The notes beneath the pieces are model-generated. The model ran no database searches. It saw nothing but the letters and a program-made list of their open reading frames with translations, and was not told where the DNA came from. From NCBI RefSeq assembly GCF_004005855.1, contig NZ_SACL01000001.1, forward strand, positions 186,001-250,000: 64,000 bases of DNA, given 5' to 3'. Source of the DNA: Rhodovarius crocodyli. GTDB lineage: Bacteria > Pseudomonadota > Alphaproteobacteria > Acetobacterales > Acetobacteraceae. How positions within the stretch are numbered: the stretch's first letter is position 1; each line of letters starts with the position of its first letter. A program made the position numbers and the translations under genes. Below, one piece after another: positions 48,897-57,711 of this stretch.

Positions 48897-49868
48897 CTAA
48901 TCCACCCGCGCACCGGAAAGCCGCACCACCTCGGTCCAGCGCTCCATGTCCGCGCGCATGAAACCGGCGAATTCCTCACGGCTGGTGGGCCAGGGCTCGG
49001 CACCGCCCTGGCGGATGCGGGCAGAGACCGCGGGGTCGTTCAGCGCGGCGACGGCCAGGGCGTTCATGCGCTCCAGCACCGCCTCCGGCGTGCGCATGGG
49101 CGCGACCAGCCCGAACCAGGCGCGCACGTCGAAGCCGGGGGCCACCGTCTCGGCGATGGTGGGCACCTCCGGCGCGCTCGGCCAGCGGGCGGGGGTGCTG
49201 ACGGCCAGCAGCTTCAGCCGCCCCTCCCGCACATGGGACATATAGAGGGGGATGTTGTCGATCACGACCGTGACCTGCCCCGCCAGGAAGGCCGGCATCA
49301 GCGGGCCGGTGCCGGCATAGGGCACATGCACCATGTCCACCCCGGTGCGCAGCTTGAAGTATTCCTGCGTGACATGGGGCGAGGTGCCGTTGCCCGGCGA
49401 CCCGCAGTTGAAGGTGCCGGGCCGCGCCTTGGCGAGCGCCACGAACTCCTCGACCGTGTTCACGGGCACGGAGGCATGCACGAACAGCCCGTTCGCCACC
49501 ACCGAGATGCCGGAGACAGGGGCGATGTCGCGCATCACGTCATAGTTCAGCCGCCCGGCGCGCAAGGCCGCGCCGGCGGTCATGGAGATGGAGGTGGACA
49601 GCATCGTGTGCCCGTCATCGGTCCGGGCCAGCATCTCATTGGCCAGGGTGCCGCCGCCGCCCACCCGGTTTTCCACCACCACCGGCGCGCCGAGCGCGGC
49701 CTGGAAGCGTTCCGCCAGCAGCCGGGCATAGACATCGGGCAGGCCGCCGGGGGGAAAGCCGCACAGCATCCGAACGGGGCGGGTGGGCCAGGCGGGCTGG
49801 GCCAGGGCGGGGGCGGCCAAAGGGGCAACCAGGCCTGGCAGGCTGGCAAGGAACAGGCGGCGCGACAT
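48897..49868 (-). CDS. Bug-family (tripartite tricarboxylate) substrate-binding protein 1
   Basis: The 323-residue precursor has an export signal (SRRLFLASLPGLVAPLAAPALA) and the Bug/TctC fold: MLCGFPPGGLPDVYARLLAERF, VENRVGGGGTLANEMLA, LSTSISMTAGAALR, GSPGNGTSPHVTQEYFK, HVPYAGTGPLMPAFLAGQ. Members bind carboxylates or related small molecules for TTT transporters. No tctA/tctB genes lie nearby. ATG 49868 has GGGGAGAG five bases upstream. A palindrome TTCCGGCCGGAA (49943-49954) is 75 bp upstream. Confidence 0.93.
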   Translation of the reverse strand: MSRRLFLASLPGLVAPLAAPALAQPAWPTRPVRMLCGFPPGGLPDVYARLLAERFQAALGAPVVVENRVGGGGTLANEMLARTDDGHTMLSTSISMTAGAALRAGRLNYDVMRDIAPVSGISVVANGLFVHASVPVNTVEEFVALAKARPGTFNCGSPGNGTSPHVTQEYFKLRTGVDMVHVPYAGTGPLMPAFLAGQVTVVIDNIPLYMSHVREGRLKLLAVSTPARWPSAPEVPTIAETVAPGFDVRAWFGLVAPMRTPEAVLERMNALAVAALNDPAVSARIRQGGAEPWPTSREEFAGFMRADMERWTEVVRLSGARVD

Positions 49869-49942
49869 CGGACTCTCCCCGGACATGGACTGGCGGCATG
49901 GAAGCACGCCCCCGCCGCGCCGGGGTGGGGAAATTCAACTGC

Positions 49943-49954
49943 TTCCGGCCGGAA
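49943..49954. promoter_or_regulatory. 12-bp palindrome upstream of Bug receptor 1
   Basis: TTCCGGCCGGAA is a perfect palindrome 75 bp upstream of the receptor ATG and 57 bp past the MFS gene stop. In such GC-rich DNA short palindromes arise by chance, so operator function is only a suggestion. Confidence 0.25.
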
Positions 49955-50010
49955 CCGCCTGATTTCCGGGCAGAGTCCGGACGCGGCCGCCCCCGCGGTG
50001 TTCGCCGGCG

Positions 50011-51141
50011 CTAATCGCGCCCGCGCAGCCTGAACGCCACCAGTGCGAAGCTGCCGCAGGCCAGCGCCGCGAAGAAGGCCAGCCCGTGCGGGGGCAGCCC
50101 CTCCATCATCGCCCCGGCCAGCAGGGGGCCGGCGAGCGCCCCGCCACCCCAGGCCAGCCCCATCACGGCATAGATGCCCACCAGCTCACCGCCCTGGAAT
50201 CGGCTGCCGACCACGGCCAGCATCACCGCATAGATGCCCATGAAGGCCCCGCCCCAGAAGAACAGCAGCGCATAGGCCGCCCAGGCCCAGCCCAGCACCA
50301 GCGGCCAGGCCAGTCCGCCCAGCGCCGCCAGCACGGCCAGCCAGCGCACCAGCACCATCCGGTCCATCTTGTCGCCCAGCCAGCCGATGGGCAGCTGCAG
50401 CAGGATCGCGCCCACCATCATGCAGGTCATCAGCGCGGTCGCATCGGCCTCGGCCCAGCCCAGGCGCACCGCATACAGCGCCAGGAAGGACAGCCCCGCC
50501 GTCTCGATCGCGGCATTCAGCACGGTGGCGGCCATGGCCAGCGGCGCCAGGCGGAAATAGCGCAGCGGCCCGCCATGGGCCGGGCGGTCGAACACGGGCG
50601 CCGTGACGCGCGGAGAGGCGATGAGCGCCATGGCCGCCACCGCCAGCCCCGCGCCGATCAGCCAGGGCGCCATGCCGCCCCGCCCCACCACCGAGAGGAT
50701 GAACGGCCCCGCCGCGAAGCCCACGGACATGGCCGCGGTATAGGCCGCCATGGCACGCGCCCGCGTTTCCTCGGCGCTGAGGCTGTTGATCCAGGTCTCG
50801 GAGAGGACGAACAGCACCTCCGCCGCCACGCCCAGCAGGAAGCGCAGCGGGAACCACAGCCACAGGTAGGGCAGCGCCGGCATGCCCAGCAGCACCAGCG
50901 CCGCCAGGGCCAGCGCGCCCAGCACCATGGGGCGCACCCCCAGCCGCATGACCACGCGCGGCAGGAACATCGCGGTGGTCAGCACGCCCAGCGCATGCAT
51001 GGCCGCATTGGCGCCGATCACGGCCTCGCTCAGATCACGCGCCGCCAGGTCCAGCGCGATCAGCGCGGCGGACAGGCTGTAGGTCAGCCCGAACATCATC
51101 GCGACCGTGGTGACGGCCACGCCGGAAAGCAGGCGGTTCAT
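50011..51141 (-). CDS. Major facilitator superfamily transporter
   Basis: The 376-residue protein has about twelve hydrophobic helices and the MFS loop pattern LPRVVMRLGVRP after helix 2 and QLPIGWLGDKMDR after helix 8. The YfkF/YcaD-like subgroup is suggested by length, but substrate is unknown. The ATG overlaps the stop of the HdeD-fusion gene by four bases (ATGA), so both are translated together. No regulator is adjacent. Confidence 0.88.
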   Translation of the reverse strand: MNRLLSGVAVTTVAMMFGLTYSLSAALIALDLAARDLSEAVIGANAAMHALGVLTTAMFLPRVVMRLGVRPMVLGALALAALVLLGMPALPYLWLWFPLRFLLGVAAEVLFVLSETWINSLSAEETRARAMAAYTAAMSVGFAAGPFILSVVGRGGMAPWLIGAGLAVAAMALIASPRVTAPVFDRPAHGGPLRYFRLAPLAMAATVLNAAIETAGLSFLALYAVRLGWAEADATALMTCMMVGAILLQLPIGWLGDKMDRMVLVRWLAVLAALGGLAWPLVLGWAWAAYALLFFWGGAFMGIYAVMLAVVGSRFQGGELVGIYAVMGLAWGGGALAGPLLAGAMMEGLPPHGLAFFAALACGSFALVAFRLRGRD

Positions 51142-52442
51142 CGCACCCCCAGAACCAGGCGGAAGGCCCGGCGCAGGCGCTGGGCGGGATGGCTCTCATG
51201 CGGCTCCACCACTTCCCGCAGCGCCCGGGCGTAGTCCAGCACGGAACCGGGCGTCCAGGTAATGGAGGACGCGTGCTTGCGCAGGGCGGCCGCCGACCAG
51301 ATGTCCGGGTTGCACAGCAGCCTGAGGATGCGCAGCCAGGGCCGGGGCGAGGCGAGCCGCCCCTCCAGCGCCGATTCCAGCGCGGCGGCCACGCAGATGG
51401 CGCAGTTGCGGTTGGAGGTGTTGTAGGTGTCGTCCTGCCGGTAGCCGGCCCAATAGGCCCGCAGCCGGCGCTCATCGTAATGGTGGAACACCAGCTGCTG
51501 GTCGGGCGGGCACCATTCCGCGATCTCGGCGGCCAGGTTCGGCAGGAAGCGGCCCGGCTGGTCGTTGTCGGCCGTGGCGCGCATCGTCAGCGCGAACTGG
51601 TCGGGGGCATAGGCCATCTCATTGGCCGGGTAGTGGCTGATATAGACGGGCCCCGCCTCCAGCGAGCAATGGCCGGTCGAGACCTTCCCCGTGCTGTCCA
51701 TGGCCGCGACATAGCGGTTGATGACCGGCACGGTGGGCCTGACCCCGGCCGAGACCGCGGGCGTCCAGACATGGATGATCAGCGGATGCGAGGGCGCCGC
51801 GCCGTCGCTGCCGCCCAGCAGCACGGGCGCATTGTCCTGCCAGCCGCGCCCGCCGAAGACCGACAGCAGCAGGATGGCGGCCTCGGGTTCCAGCTGCCGC
51901 AGCTCCCACCCCATGCGCAGCAGCACATAGCCCGAGACGACCAGCAGCATGCCCACCGAAAACGGCACCACGCGCTCACCCGAAATCGGCCAGCCGACCA
52001 GGAACAGCAGGCCGAGCACGACCTCGATCGCGCCCCACAGCACCACGCGCCGCCACGCGGCGAAGCGCATCAGCTGGCCGCCGAAGATGCGCAACCCGCC
52101 ATCCACGACGAAGGCGATGCCCACCAGCACCCCGGCCGGCAGGGGCGCGCCCGCCAGCTGGGCCAGGATGAGCCCCCCGCTGGTGGCCAGCGCCGCACCG
52201 CGTGCCAGATTCAGCCAGCCGCCGCTGCCCGGCACCCCGGGCATGGAGGAGACGGTGACCAGCAGCCCGTGCAGCAGCGTCAGCACCCCCAGCACCGCGG
52301 TGGTGGCCACCACCACCCCGTGGGAGGCATCGGTCATCATCACCAGGCCGAGTGCCAGCAGCACGACCGCCAGGGCCGCGATCACATACCATCTCCGGCG
52401 GAGGGAATCCGAACCGACCAGAAGAAAGACAAGCTGTCCCAC
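51138..52442 (-). CDS. HdeD-like membrane domain fused to a possible permuted papain-like (LRAT/NlpC-P60-type) domain
   Basis: The 434-residue protein has two parts. Residues 1-190 contain five or six membrane helices resembling HdeD (DUF308), an acid-resistance membrane family. Residues 200-434 are soluble: GHCSLEAGPVYISHYP with H258, and DDTYNTSNRNCAICVAAAL with C347. The order His then N-x-Cys, as in LRAT-like and circularly permuted NlpC/P60 proteins, suggests a cysteine hydrolase or acyltransferase. This domain call is from motif order alone and needs structure or profile support. The stop overlaps the MFS gene start by four bases. Confidence 0.6.
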   Translation of the reverse strand: MGQLVFLLVGSDSLRRRWYVIAALAVVLLALGLVMMTDASHGVVVATTAVLGVLTLLHGLLVTVSSMPGVPGSGGWLNLARGAALATSGGLILAQLAGAPLPAGVLVGIAFVVDGGLRIFGGQLMRFAAWRRVVLWGAIEVVLGLLFLVGWPISGERVVPFSVGMLLVVSGYVLLRMGWELRQLEPEAAILLLSVFGGRGWQDNAPVLLGGSDGAAPSHPLIIHVWTPAVSAGVRPTVPVINRYVAAMDSTGKVSTGHCSLEAGPVYISHYPANEMAYAPDQFALTMRATADNDQPGRFLPNLAAEIAEWCPPDQQLVFHHYDERRLRAYWAGYRQDDTYNTSNRNCAICVAAALESALEGRLASPRPWLRILRLLCNPDIWSAAALRKHASSITWTPGSVLDYARALREVVEPHESHPAQRLRRAFRLVLGVR

Positions 52443-52518
52443 GCGTCACCCTTTACCCGCCGACGCCAAAATAGCGGCGCCGGCGGGCCAGGAACAGCCG
52501 ATCACAAGGCATTGATTC

Positions 52519-53502
52519 TCAGCGGGGTTCCCGCAGGTTCAACTGTTCGACCACCACCCGGTTCTCCTCGATCAGCGGCGGGATGCTGGCGGTGAAGGCG
52601 GCGGTGTCCAGATAGTCCACCACCATGCTGAAGCGCCGCAGGGTGGTCAGGTGCTCAGGGTCGCTCAGTGCCTCATGAAAGGCATCGTGGATGCGCTTCA
52701 CCACCGCGGGGTCCATGCCCTTCGGCCCCGCGATGCCATAGGGGCCGGTCTGCACGATGTTGAAGCCCAGCTCCTTCAGCGTCGGCGTGTCGGGCAGGTT
52801 CTCGGAGCGCGCGGCGCCCCAGGTGCACAGCGCGCGCAGCCGTCCTTCCCGCACCAGCGGCAACCAGTCGGAGGAGGAGGCGATCGCCTCGACGGAGCCG
52901 TTCAGCACATTGGGAATGATCTCGGAGGAGCCGCGGAACGGCACATGGGTCAGTTCCGCGCCATGCAGCCGGGCCACCTGCTCCATCGTCACATGCGGGG
53001 TGCCGCCGGTGGCCGTGGTGCCGAAGGTGAAGCGGCCGGGATTGGCCTTGGCGTAGTCCAGCGCGTCGCGCAGCGTCCGGAAGGGGCTGTCATGCCGCAC
53101 CGCCACGCCGAACACATAGCCCGTCAGCTGGATGATGTAGGTGAAGTCGGTCAGCGGGTTGAAGGGCGGGCGCGCGGCGACCAGCGGATAACGGAACACG
53201 CTGGAGGGCATCTGGCTCAACAGGTAGCCGTCCGCCGCGCGGTCATTGGCCAGGGCCTGGGCGCCCAGGATGCCGCCGGCGCCGCTGCGGTTCTCCACCA
53301 CGATCGCCTGGCCCAGGCGGCGGGCCGCGCCTTCGCACACCACGCGCATCTGGCTGTCCGTCAGCCCGCCGGCGGCGAAGGGCACCACGACACGCAGGGG
53401 GCGGGTGGGAAAGGACTGGGCCAGGGCGGGCGCGCCCAGCAAAGGCGCGGGCAGGGTAAGCCCGGCCAACAGGGCACGGCGCGGCAGGCTGATGGGTGGC
53501 AT
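52519..53502 (-). CDS. Bug-family (tripartite tricarboxylate) substrate-binding protein 2
   Basis: The 327-residue precursor has a signal with Ala-x-Ala-type end (LPRRALLAGLTLPAPLLGAPALA). The mature part has the family motifs PLRVVVPFAAGGLTDSQMRVV, VENRSGAGGILGAQALA, FGTTATGGTPHVTMEQ, THVPFRGSSEIIPNVLNG and PDTPTLKELGF. ATG 53502 follows GAGGAAA. The longer frame upstream to 53568 is not supported by a ribosome-binding site. It is divergent from the hydrolase gene across an AT-rich 158-bp spacer with a palindromic site (53621-53636). Confidence 0.93.
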   Translation of the reverse strand: MPPISLPRRALLAGLTLPAPLLGAPALAQSFPTRPLRVVVPFAAGGLTDSQMRVVCEGAARRLGQAIVVENRSGAGGILGAQALANDRAADGYLLSQMPSSVFRYPLVAARPPFNPLTDFTYIIQLTGYVFGVAVRHDSPFRTLRDALDYAKANPGRFTFGTTATGGTPHVTMEQVARLHGAELTHVPFRGSSEIIPNVLNGSVEAIASSSDWLPLVREGRLRALCTWGAARSENLPDTPTLKELGFNIVQTGPYGIAGPKGMDPAVVKRIHDAFHEALSDPEHLTTLRRFSMVVDYLDTAAFTASIPPLIEENRVVVEQLNLREPR

Positions 53503-53620
53503 GGGTTTCCTCGGCAATTGTCTTGTTGTTCGTACATCTTGGCATTCCCATGGGCCGAAGGGGAACATGCTCTCGACAGGAAAGGGCCTGGGGCGTAGCT
53601 TTGTTCATATTTGCTTTTCA

Positions 53621-53636
53621 TGTTCATTATTGAACA
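53621..53636. promoter_or_regulatory. Palindromic operator candidate between divergent Bug receptor 2 and hydrolase genes
   Basis: TGTTCATTATTGAACA has perfect 6-bp arms around a 4-bp centre. A further TTGTTCAT half-site lies at 53601-53608. The spacer is strikingly AT-rich for this window. The pattern resembles IclR- and GntR-type sites. It lies 25 bp before the hydrolase ATG, so binding could block its transcription or translation start. Confidence 0.5.
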
Positions 53637-53660
53637 TTGCTTCCCATGACAGGGGCTCCC

Positions 53661-54464
53661 ATGCAGCGCCTCACCATCGCCCAGACCGAACTGCTGCGCC
53701 GCCCTGGGCCCGGCCCGTCCCTGGTGCTGCTGCACGGCATCGGCAGCAATGCCGAAAGCTGGCTGCCGCTGATCCAGGCGCTGCCCACGGATTGGGACGT
53801 GCTGGCCTGGTGGGCGCCGGGCTATGGCGCCTCTGCCCGGGTGGCCTCCCCCACCCCCGCTGCCTATGCCGCGCGGCTGGCCGCCGTGCTGGAGGCGCTG
53901 GGCCTGCATCAGGTGGGTCTGCTGGGGCATTCCCTGGGCTGCCTGTTCGCCGGCGCCTTCGCCCGCCTGGCACCCGGGCGCGTGGCGCGGCTTGGCTTCC
54001 TGTCACCCGCGCTCGGGTATCGCGTGCCGGCCGGGGCGCCGCTGCCCCCCGCCGTGGCCGCCCGCATCGCCGATCTCGAGGCACTGGGCCCCGCCGAATT
54101 CGCCGCCCGGCGCGCCGCCCGGCTGGTGTTCGAGCCCGAGCGGAAACCGCAGGTGCTGGCCGCGGTGCGCGGCGCCATGGCCGCCGTGAACCCGCCGGGC
54201 TACGCCGATGCCGTCCATGCCCTGGGCGCCGGAGACCTGGCGGCCGACGCCGCCGCCCTGCCCTTCCCGGCCCTTGTCGCCGCCGGCGCCGAGGACGTCG
54301 TGACACCCCCGGCCAATGCCCGCGCGCTGCATGCCGCGCTGCCCGTGGGCTCGCCGCTGCATCTCATCCCCGGGGCAGGCCATGCCCTGCCGCAGGAGGC
54401 TCCGGCGGAACTGGCCGCCCTTCTGCACCCCTGGTTCGCCTGCCGAGAAGGAACCCGCCCATGA
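53661..54464 (+). CDS. Alpha/beta-fold hydrolase
   Basis: The 267-residue protein has the oxyanion region LVLLHGIGSNAESW, the nucleophile elbow GLLGHSLGCLFAG, an acid-bearing VAAGAEDVVTPP and the catalytic His in HLIPGAGHALPQEAP, all in order. Substrate unknown; 3-oxoadipate enol-lactonase and other lactone or ester hydrolases are relatives. Start: ATG 53661 after AGGGG; ATG 53646 and 53637 are in frame. The stop overlaps the next Bug gene start (ATGA), so ester/lactone hydrolysis and uptake of a carboxylate may be linked. Confidence 0.88.
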   Translation: MQRLTIAQTELLRRPGPGPSLVLLHGIGSNAESWLPLIQALPTDWDVLAWWAPGYGASARVASPTPAAYAARLAAVLEALGLHQVGLLGHSLGCLFAGAFARLAPGRVARLGFLSPALGYRVPAGAPLPPAVAARIADLEALGPAEFAARRAARLVFEPERKPQVLAAVRGAMAAVNPPGYADAVHALGAGDLAADAAALPFPALVAAGAEDVVTPPANARALHAALPVGSPLHLIPGAGHALPQEAPAELAALLHPWFACREGTRP

Positions 54465-55450
54465 TGCCCACGCGCCGCCACGCCCTGGCCCTGCCCGGCC
54501 TGTTGCTCGCCGCCCCGGCCTTCGCCCAGGCACCCGCCTCCCCGCCGGCGGATTTCCCACGCAAGCCGCTGACGCTGATCGCGCCCTTCACCCCGGGCGG
54601 GCCCATCGACATCCTGGCCCGCACCCTGGCGCAGGGCTTCCAGGCCCGCAGCGGCCAGACGGCGGCGGTGGACAACCGCGCGGGCGGCGCCGGCAACATC
54701 GGCATCGACCTGGTGCGCCGCGCAGCACCCGACGGCACGACCATGCTGGTCATCCCCGCCGGCAACCTGACGATCAACCCCACCCTGCTGCGCGGCCTGA
54801 CCTTCGACGTGGAGCGTGATTTCGCGCCCGTCTCGATGATGGCGACCACGCCCAACATCATCCTGGCCAGCACGCAGTCGGGCATCCGCTCCGTCGCGGA
54901 CCTCATCGCCAAGGCCAAGGCGAACCCGGGCGCCGTCACCTATGGCTCGCCGGGCGTCGGCAGCCAGCTGCACCTGGCGATGGAACTGCTGCGCAGCCGG
55001 GCGGACATCGACATCCAGCACGTGCCCTATCGCGGCACCACCCAGGCCGTGGCGGACCTGCTGAACGGCCAGACCCAGCTGCTGGCCAGCAACCTGCCCG
55101 TGGCCCTGCCGCTGGTGCGCGATGGGCGGGCCGTGCCCATTGCACTGACCACCGCCATCCGCACCCCCGCCCTGCCGGATGTGCCCACCCTGGCCGAGAG
55201 CGGCTTCCCGGGCATGGACGTCACCAGCTGGTACGGGCTGCTGGTGCCCCGCGCGACGCCCGCGCCGGTGGTGCAGGCCATCTCCGAACTGACCGAAACG
55301 GTGCTGCGCGCGCCTGAGACCGCGCCGGTCCTGGCCGCCCAGGGCATGGATGTGGTGTGCGAGGCGCCCGCCCCCTTCGCAGAGCGCCTGAAGCGCGAGA
55401 CCGCCATGTGGGCGCGGGTGATCCGCGAGCGCGGCATCACCGCGGACTGA
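54461..55450 (+). CDS. Bug-family (tripartite tricarboxylate) substrate-binding protein 3
   Basis: The 329-residue precursor has a signal ALALPGLLLAAPAFAQAP. The mature part shows LTLIAPFTPGGPIDILARTLAQGF, VDNRAGGAGNIGIDLVRRA, YGSPGVGSQLHLAMELL, QHVPYRGTTQAVADLLNGQTQLL and PDVPTLAESGFPGM. It is coupled to the alpha/beta hydrolase by an ATGA overlap. GC-rich stem-loops follow at 55452-55480. Confidence 0.93.
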   Translation: MMPTRRHALALPGLLLAAPAFAQAPASPPADFPRKPLTLIAPFTPGGPIDILARTLAQGFQARSGQTAAVDNRAGGAGNIGIDLVRRAAPDGTTMLVIPAGNLTINPTLLRGLTFDVERDFAPVSMMATTPNIILASTQSGIRSVADLIAKAKANPGAVTYGSPGVGSQLHLAMELLRSRADIDIQHVPYRGTTQAVADLLNGQTQLLASNLPVALPLVRDGRAVPIALTTAIRTPALPDVPTLAESGFPGMDVTSWYGLLVPRATPAPVVQAISELTETVLRAPETAPVLAAQGMDVVCEAPAPFAERLKRETAMWARVIRERGITAD

Positions 55451-55451
55451 G

Positions 55452-55480
55452 CCCCGGCTTCGGGGGGCATCCGCCCCCCC
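55452..55480. terminator. Paired GC-rich stem-loops between convergent genes
   Basis: CCCCG/CGGGG (52-56 with 61-65 of 55400) and GGGGGG/CCCCCC (55462-55467 with 55474-55479) are overlapping hairpins that compete for the same G run, in the 39-bp spacer between Bug receptor 3 and the RTX gene stop. No T run follows, so termination would be weak or Rho-assisted. Confidence 0.4.
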
Positions 55481-55489
55481 TTCCCGGCC

Positions 55490-57607
55490 TCAGCCGAAGA
55501 TGAAGTCGCCCGAGGTCAGGCCGGTCACGCCATACATGTCGATCCGGTCGGCGCCATGCGCCACCACCGTGCTGCCGCCCACCTCATAGACGGTCAGCTC
55601 GGCATAGGTCAGGCCGCTGCCGGTGAAGTCCAGCTTGTCGCCCTGGGCCACGCTGAAGCCCCAGATCTGGTCATAGCCCCAGCTGGCGGCCTCATAGCCG
55701 AAGGTGTCGGCGCCGCTGCCGCCCACCATCTGGTCGTCGCCCGCGCCGCCCACGAAGCGGTCATTGCCGCTGCTGCCGCGCAGGATGTCGTTGCCCGCGC
55801 CGCCGTTCAGCGTGTCGTTGCCCGACTGGCTCCAGAGCGTGTCGTCGCCGGTGCCGCCCGTCAGCACGCTGCCGATCGAGGCATTGGCGATCAGGTTGGT
55901 GCCGGTGGAGCCCGCCGTCAGCGCGGAGGCCGCGCCCACCAGATAGCCGTATTCGACATTGGCGCCGAGCGTGTAGCCCGTGACCGCCACATAGGCCGTG
56001 TCCGTGCCCTCGCCCGAAACCTCGGAGATGACGTCGCCCAGATCCTCGATCAGATAGACGTCGTCGCCCGTGCCGCCCATCAGCGTGTCGTTGCCGGCAC
56101 CGCCGTACAGCACGTCATTGCCCGCGCCGCCGCCCAGCGTGTCGTCGCCGGCCCAGCCATAGAGCTGGTCGTCGCCCTCCCCGCCCGAGATCAGGTTGGC
56201 CACGGCACTGCCGTGGATCAGGTCCGCCAGGCCGCTGCCCGTCACGTTCTCGAAGCCCGCGACGCCGCCCGTGCCGGTGGCCAGCCCGTCCGTCAGGTTC
56301 ACGCTGATGCCGGTGCCGGTCCAGTGGCTGTAGTCGAGCTGGTCGGTCCCGGCCTCACCGTCGCTGAGGCCCGTGATGGAGGAGCCGTTGCGGATCACGA
56401 GCGTGTCGTTGCCGTCGCCCATCAGGATGGCATAGGTGCCGCCCGTGCTGATGGTGCCGCTGTTGTCGATGGTGTCGTTCTGCGTGCCGACGATCTTGAT
56501 GCCCAGCACCTGGGTGCCGGTGATCGTGCCCTCATTGATGATGGTGGTGGCGTAGGGCGCGTTGCCGGTCGAGCTGTCGTCGATCAGGATGCCGCGGCCC
56601 AGGCCGATGATGGTGGCCCCGGCGTAGTTGTGGATCAGGCCGCCACCGGCGGCCACGCCCTCGGCCGTGTTGGCATAGCCGTCGCTGCCGGTGCCGCCCG
56701 CGCCCGTGCCCTCGATGCGGCCGTAATTGTACAGGGTGATCTGGAAGTCGACGTCCACGCCGTCGCCGTCGCCGTCATTGATGCCGTCCGGCCCGCCGCC
56801 ATCCGTGGCGCCGGGGGTGGAGCCGTTGATGTCCGACCCCGCGCTGTCGCTGAAATTGCCGCTGATGGTGCCGTAGTTGGTGATGGTGGCCGACCCGTCC
56901 GACCCCACGCCCGACCCGTTGTTGCCGGTGATGGTGGAACCCGCGCCGTTCGTGACGGTGAGGACCGACCCCACACCCGCATTCACGCCGTGCCGGTCGC
57001 CCGTGATGGTGCCGCCGGACTGGTTGACCAGCGTGCCGGTGCCGTTGTCCTCGAACTGCACGCCGTCCGCGCTGACGGTGTAGCCGGCGGCGGACCCGCC
57101 CGTGACGGTGCCGCCCGTGTTGGTGAAGCTGCCGGTGAAGATGCGCACCGCGTCATTCGTCTGCGCCGTGATGGTGCCGGTGTTCGTCACGGTGGAGACG
57201 AAGGTGCCGCCGCCGCCCGCCAGGTCCAGCGCCTGGCCGGTGGCGGAGGTGATGGTGCCGGCATTGCCGATGGCCAGCGTCGCCACGCCGGTGAAGGTCG
57301 AGGCCTGGACCTGGATCGCGTCGTCGACCGCGGTGATCAGCCCGCCCGCATTGTTGGTGATGGTGGCGTTGAAGGTGGTGGTGCCCACCCCCGTCTCCAC
57401 GCGGATGGCGCGGCCGCCGGAATTGGTGTTCTCGATCGTGCCGGAGTTGGTGATCTGCCCGTTGCTGGTCGCTGCGTTGAAGCGGACGGTCTGGGCATTG
57501 TCGGCCACGGTGAACACGCCGCCCGCCGCCACGTTCAGGATGTCGGTGCCCGACATGTTGAGGCGCGTGGTGCGCGTCGTGCCGTTGGCGATGGTCGTGG
57601 TGGCCAT
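55490..57607 (-). CDS. RTX (hemolysin-type calcium-binding) protein with N-terminal beta-helix-like repeats
   Basis: The 705-residue protein has no signal peptide. Residues about 1-420 are a low-charge Thr/Asn/Gly-rich beta-helix-like stretch with repeated NxGTI..T motifs (TVTNTGTITAQTN, TIINEGTITGTQ). Residues about 470-670 hold three nonapeptide clusters: GGEGDDQLYGWAGDDTLGGG, GGTGDDTLWSQSGNDTLNGG and GGAGDDQMVGGSGADTFGYE. The C-terminal 70 residues (DKLDFTGSGLTYAELTV...SGDFIFG) look like a type I secretion signal. It is probably a secreted Ca-binding adhesin or matrix protein. No type I secretion genes lie in the window. ATG 57607 follows GGAGAGA. Confidence 0.88.
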   Translation of the reverse strand: MATTTIANGTTRTTRLNMSGTDILNVAAGGVFTVADNAQTVRFNAATSNGQITNSGTIENTNSGGRAIRVETGVGTTTFNATITNNAGGLITAVDDAIQVQASTFTGVATLAIGNAGTITSATGQALDLAGGGGTFVSTVTNTGTITAQTNDAVRIFTGSFTNTGGTVTGGSAAGYTVSADGVQFEDNGTGTLVNQSGGTITGDRHGVNAGVGSVLTVTNGAGSTITGNNGSGVGSDGSATITNYGTISGNFSDSAGSDINGSTPGATDGGGPDGINDGDGDGVDVDFQITLYNYGRIEGTGAGGTGSDGYANTAEGVAAGGGLIHNYAGATIIGLGRGILIDDSSTGNAPYATTIINEGTITGTQVLGIKIVGTQNDTIDNSGTISTGGTYAILMGDGNDTLVIRNGSSITGLSDGEAGTDQLDYSHWTGTGISVNLTDGLATGTGGVAGFENVTGSGLADLIHGSAVANLISGGEGDDQLYGWAGDDTLGGGAGNDVLYGGAGNDTLMGGTGDDVYLIEDLGDVISEVSGEGTDTAYVAVTGYTLGANVEYGYLVGAASALTAGSTGTNLIANASIGSVLTGGTGDDTLWSQSGNDTLNGGAGNDILRGSSGNDRFVGGAGDDQMVGGSGADTFGYEAASWGYDQIWGFSVAQGDKLDFTGSGLTYAELTVYEVGGSTVVAHGADRIDMYGVTGLTSGDFIFG

Positions 57608-57711
57608 GGGTATCTCTCCGGCGGGGCGCTGGCAGGCGGGTTCGTAAGGCGCGCGGACCATGCCCCCGCACGCTGTGCCGCAGAAGGCGCGGAAGGGCCC
57701 GATCGGGTGAT

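Noticed and set aside
55690-56180. Regular short repeats suggesting a CRISPR array
   Set aside because: They are in frame and encode GGxGxDxxx RTX nonapeptides.
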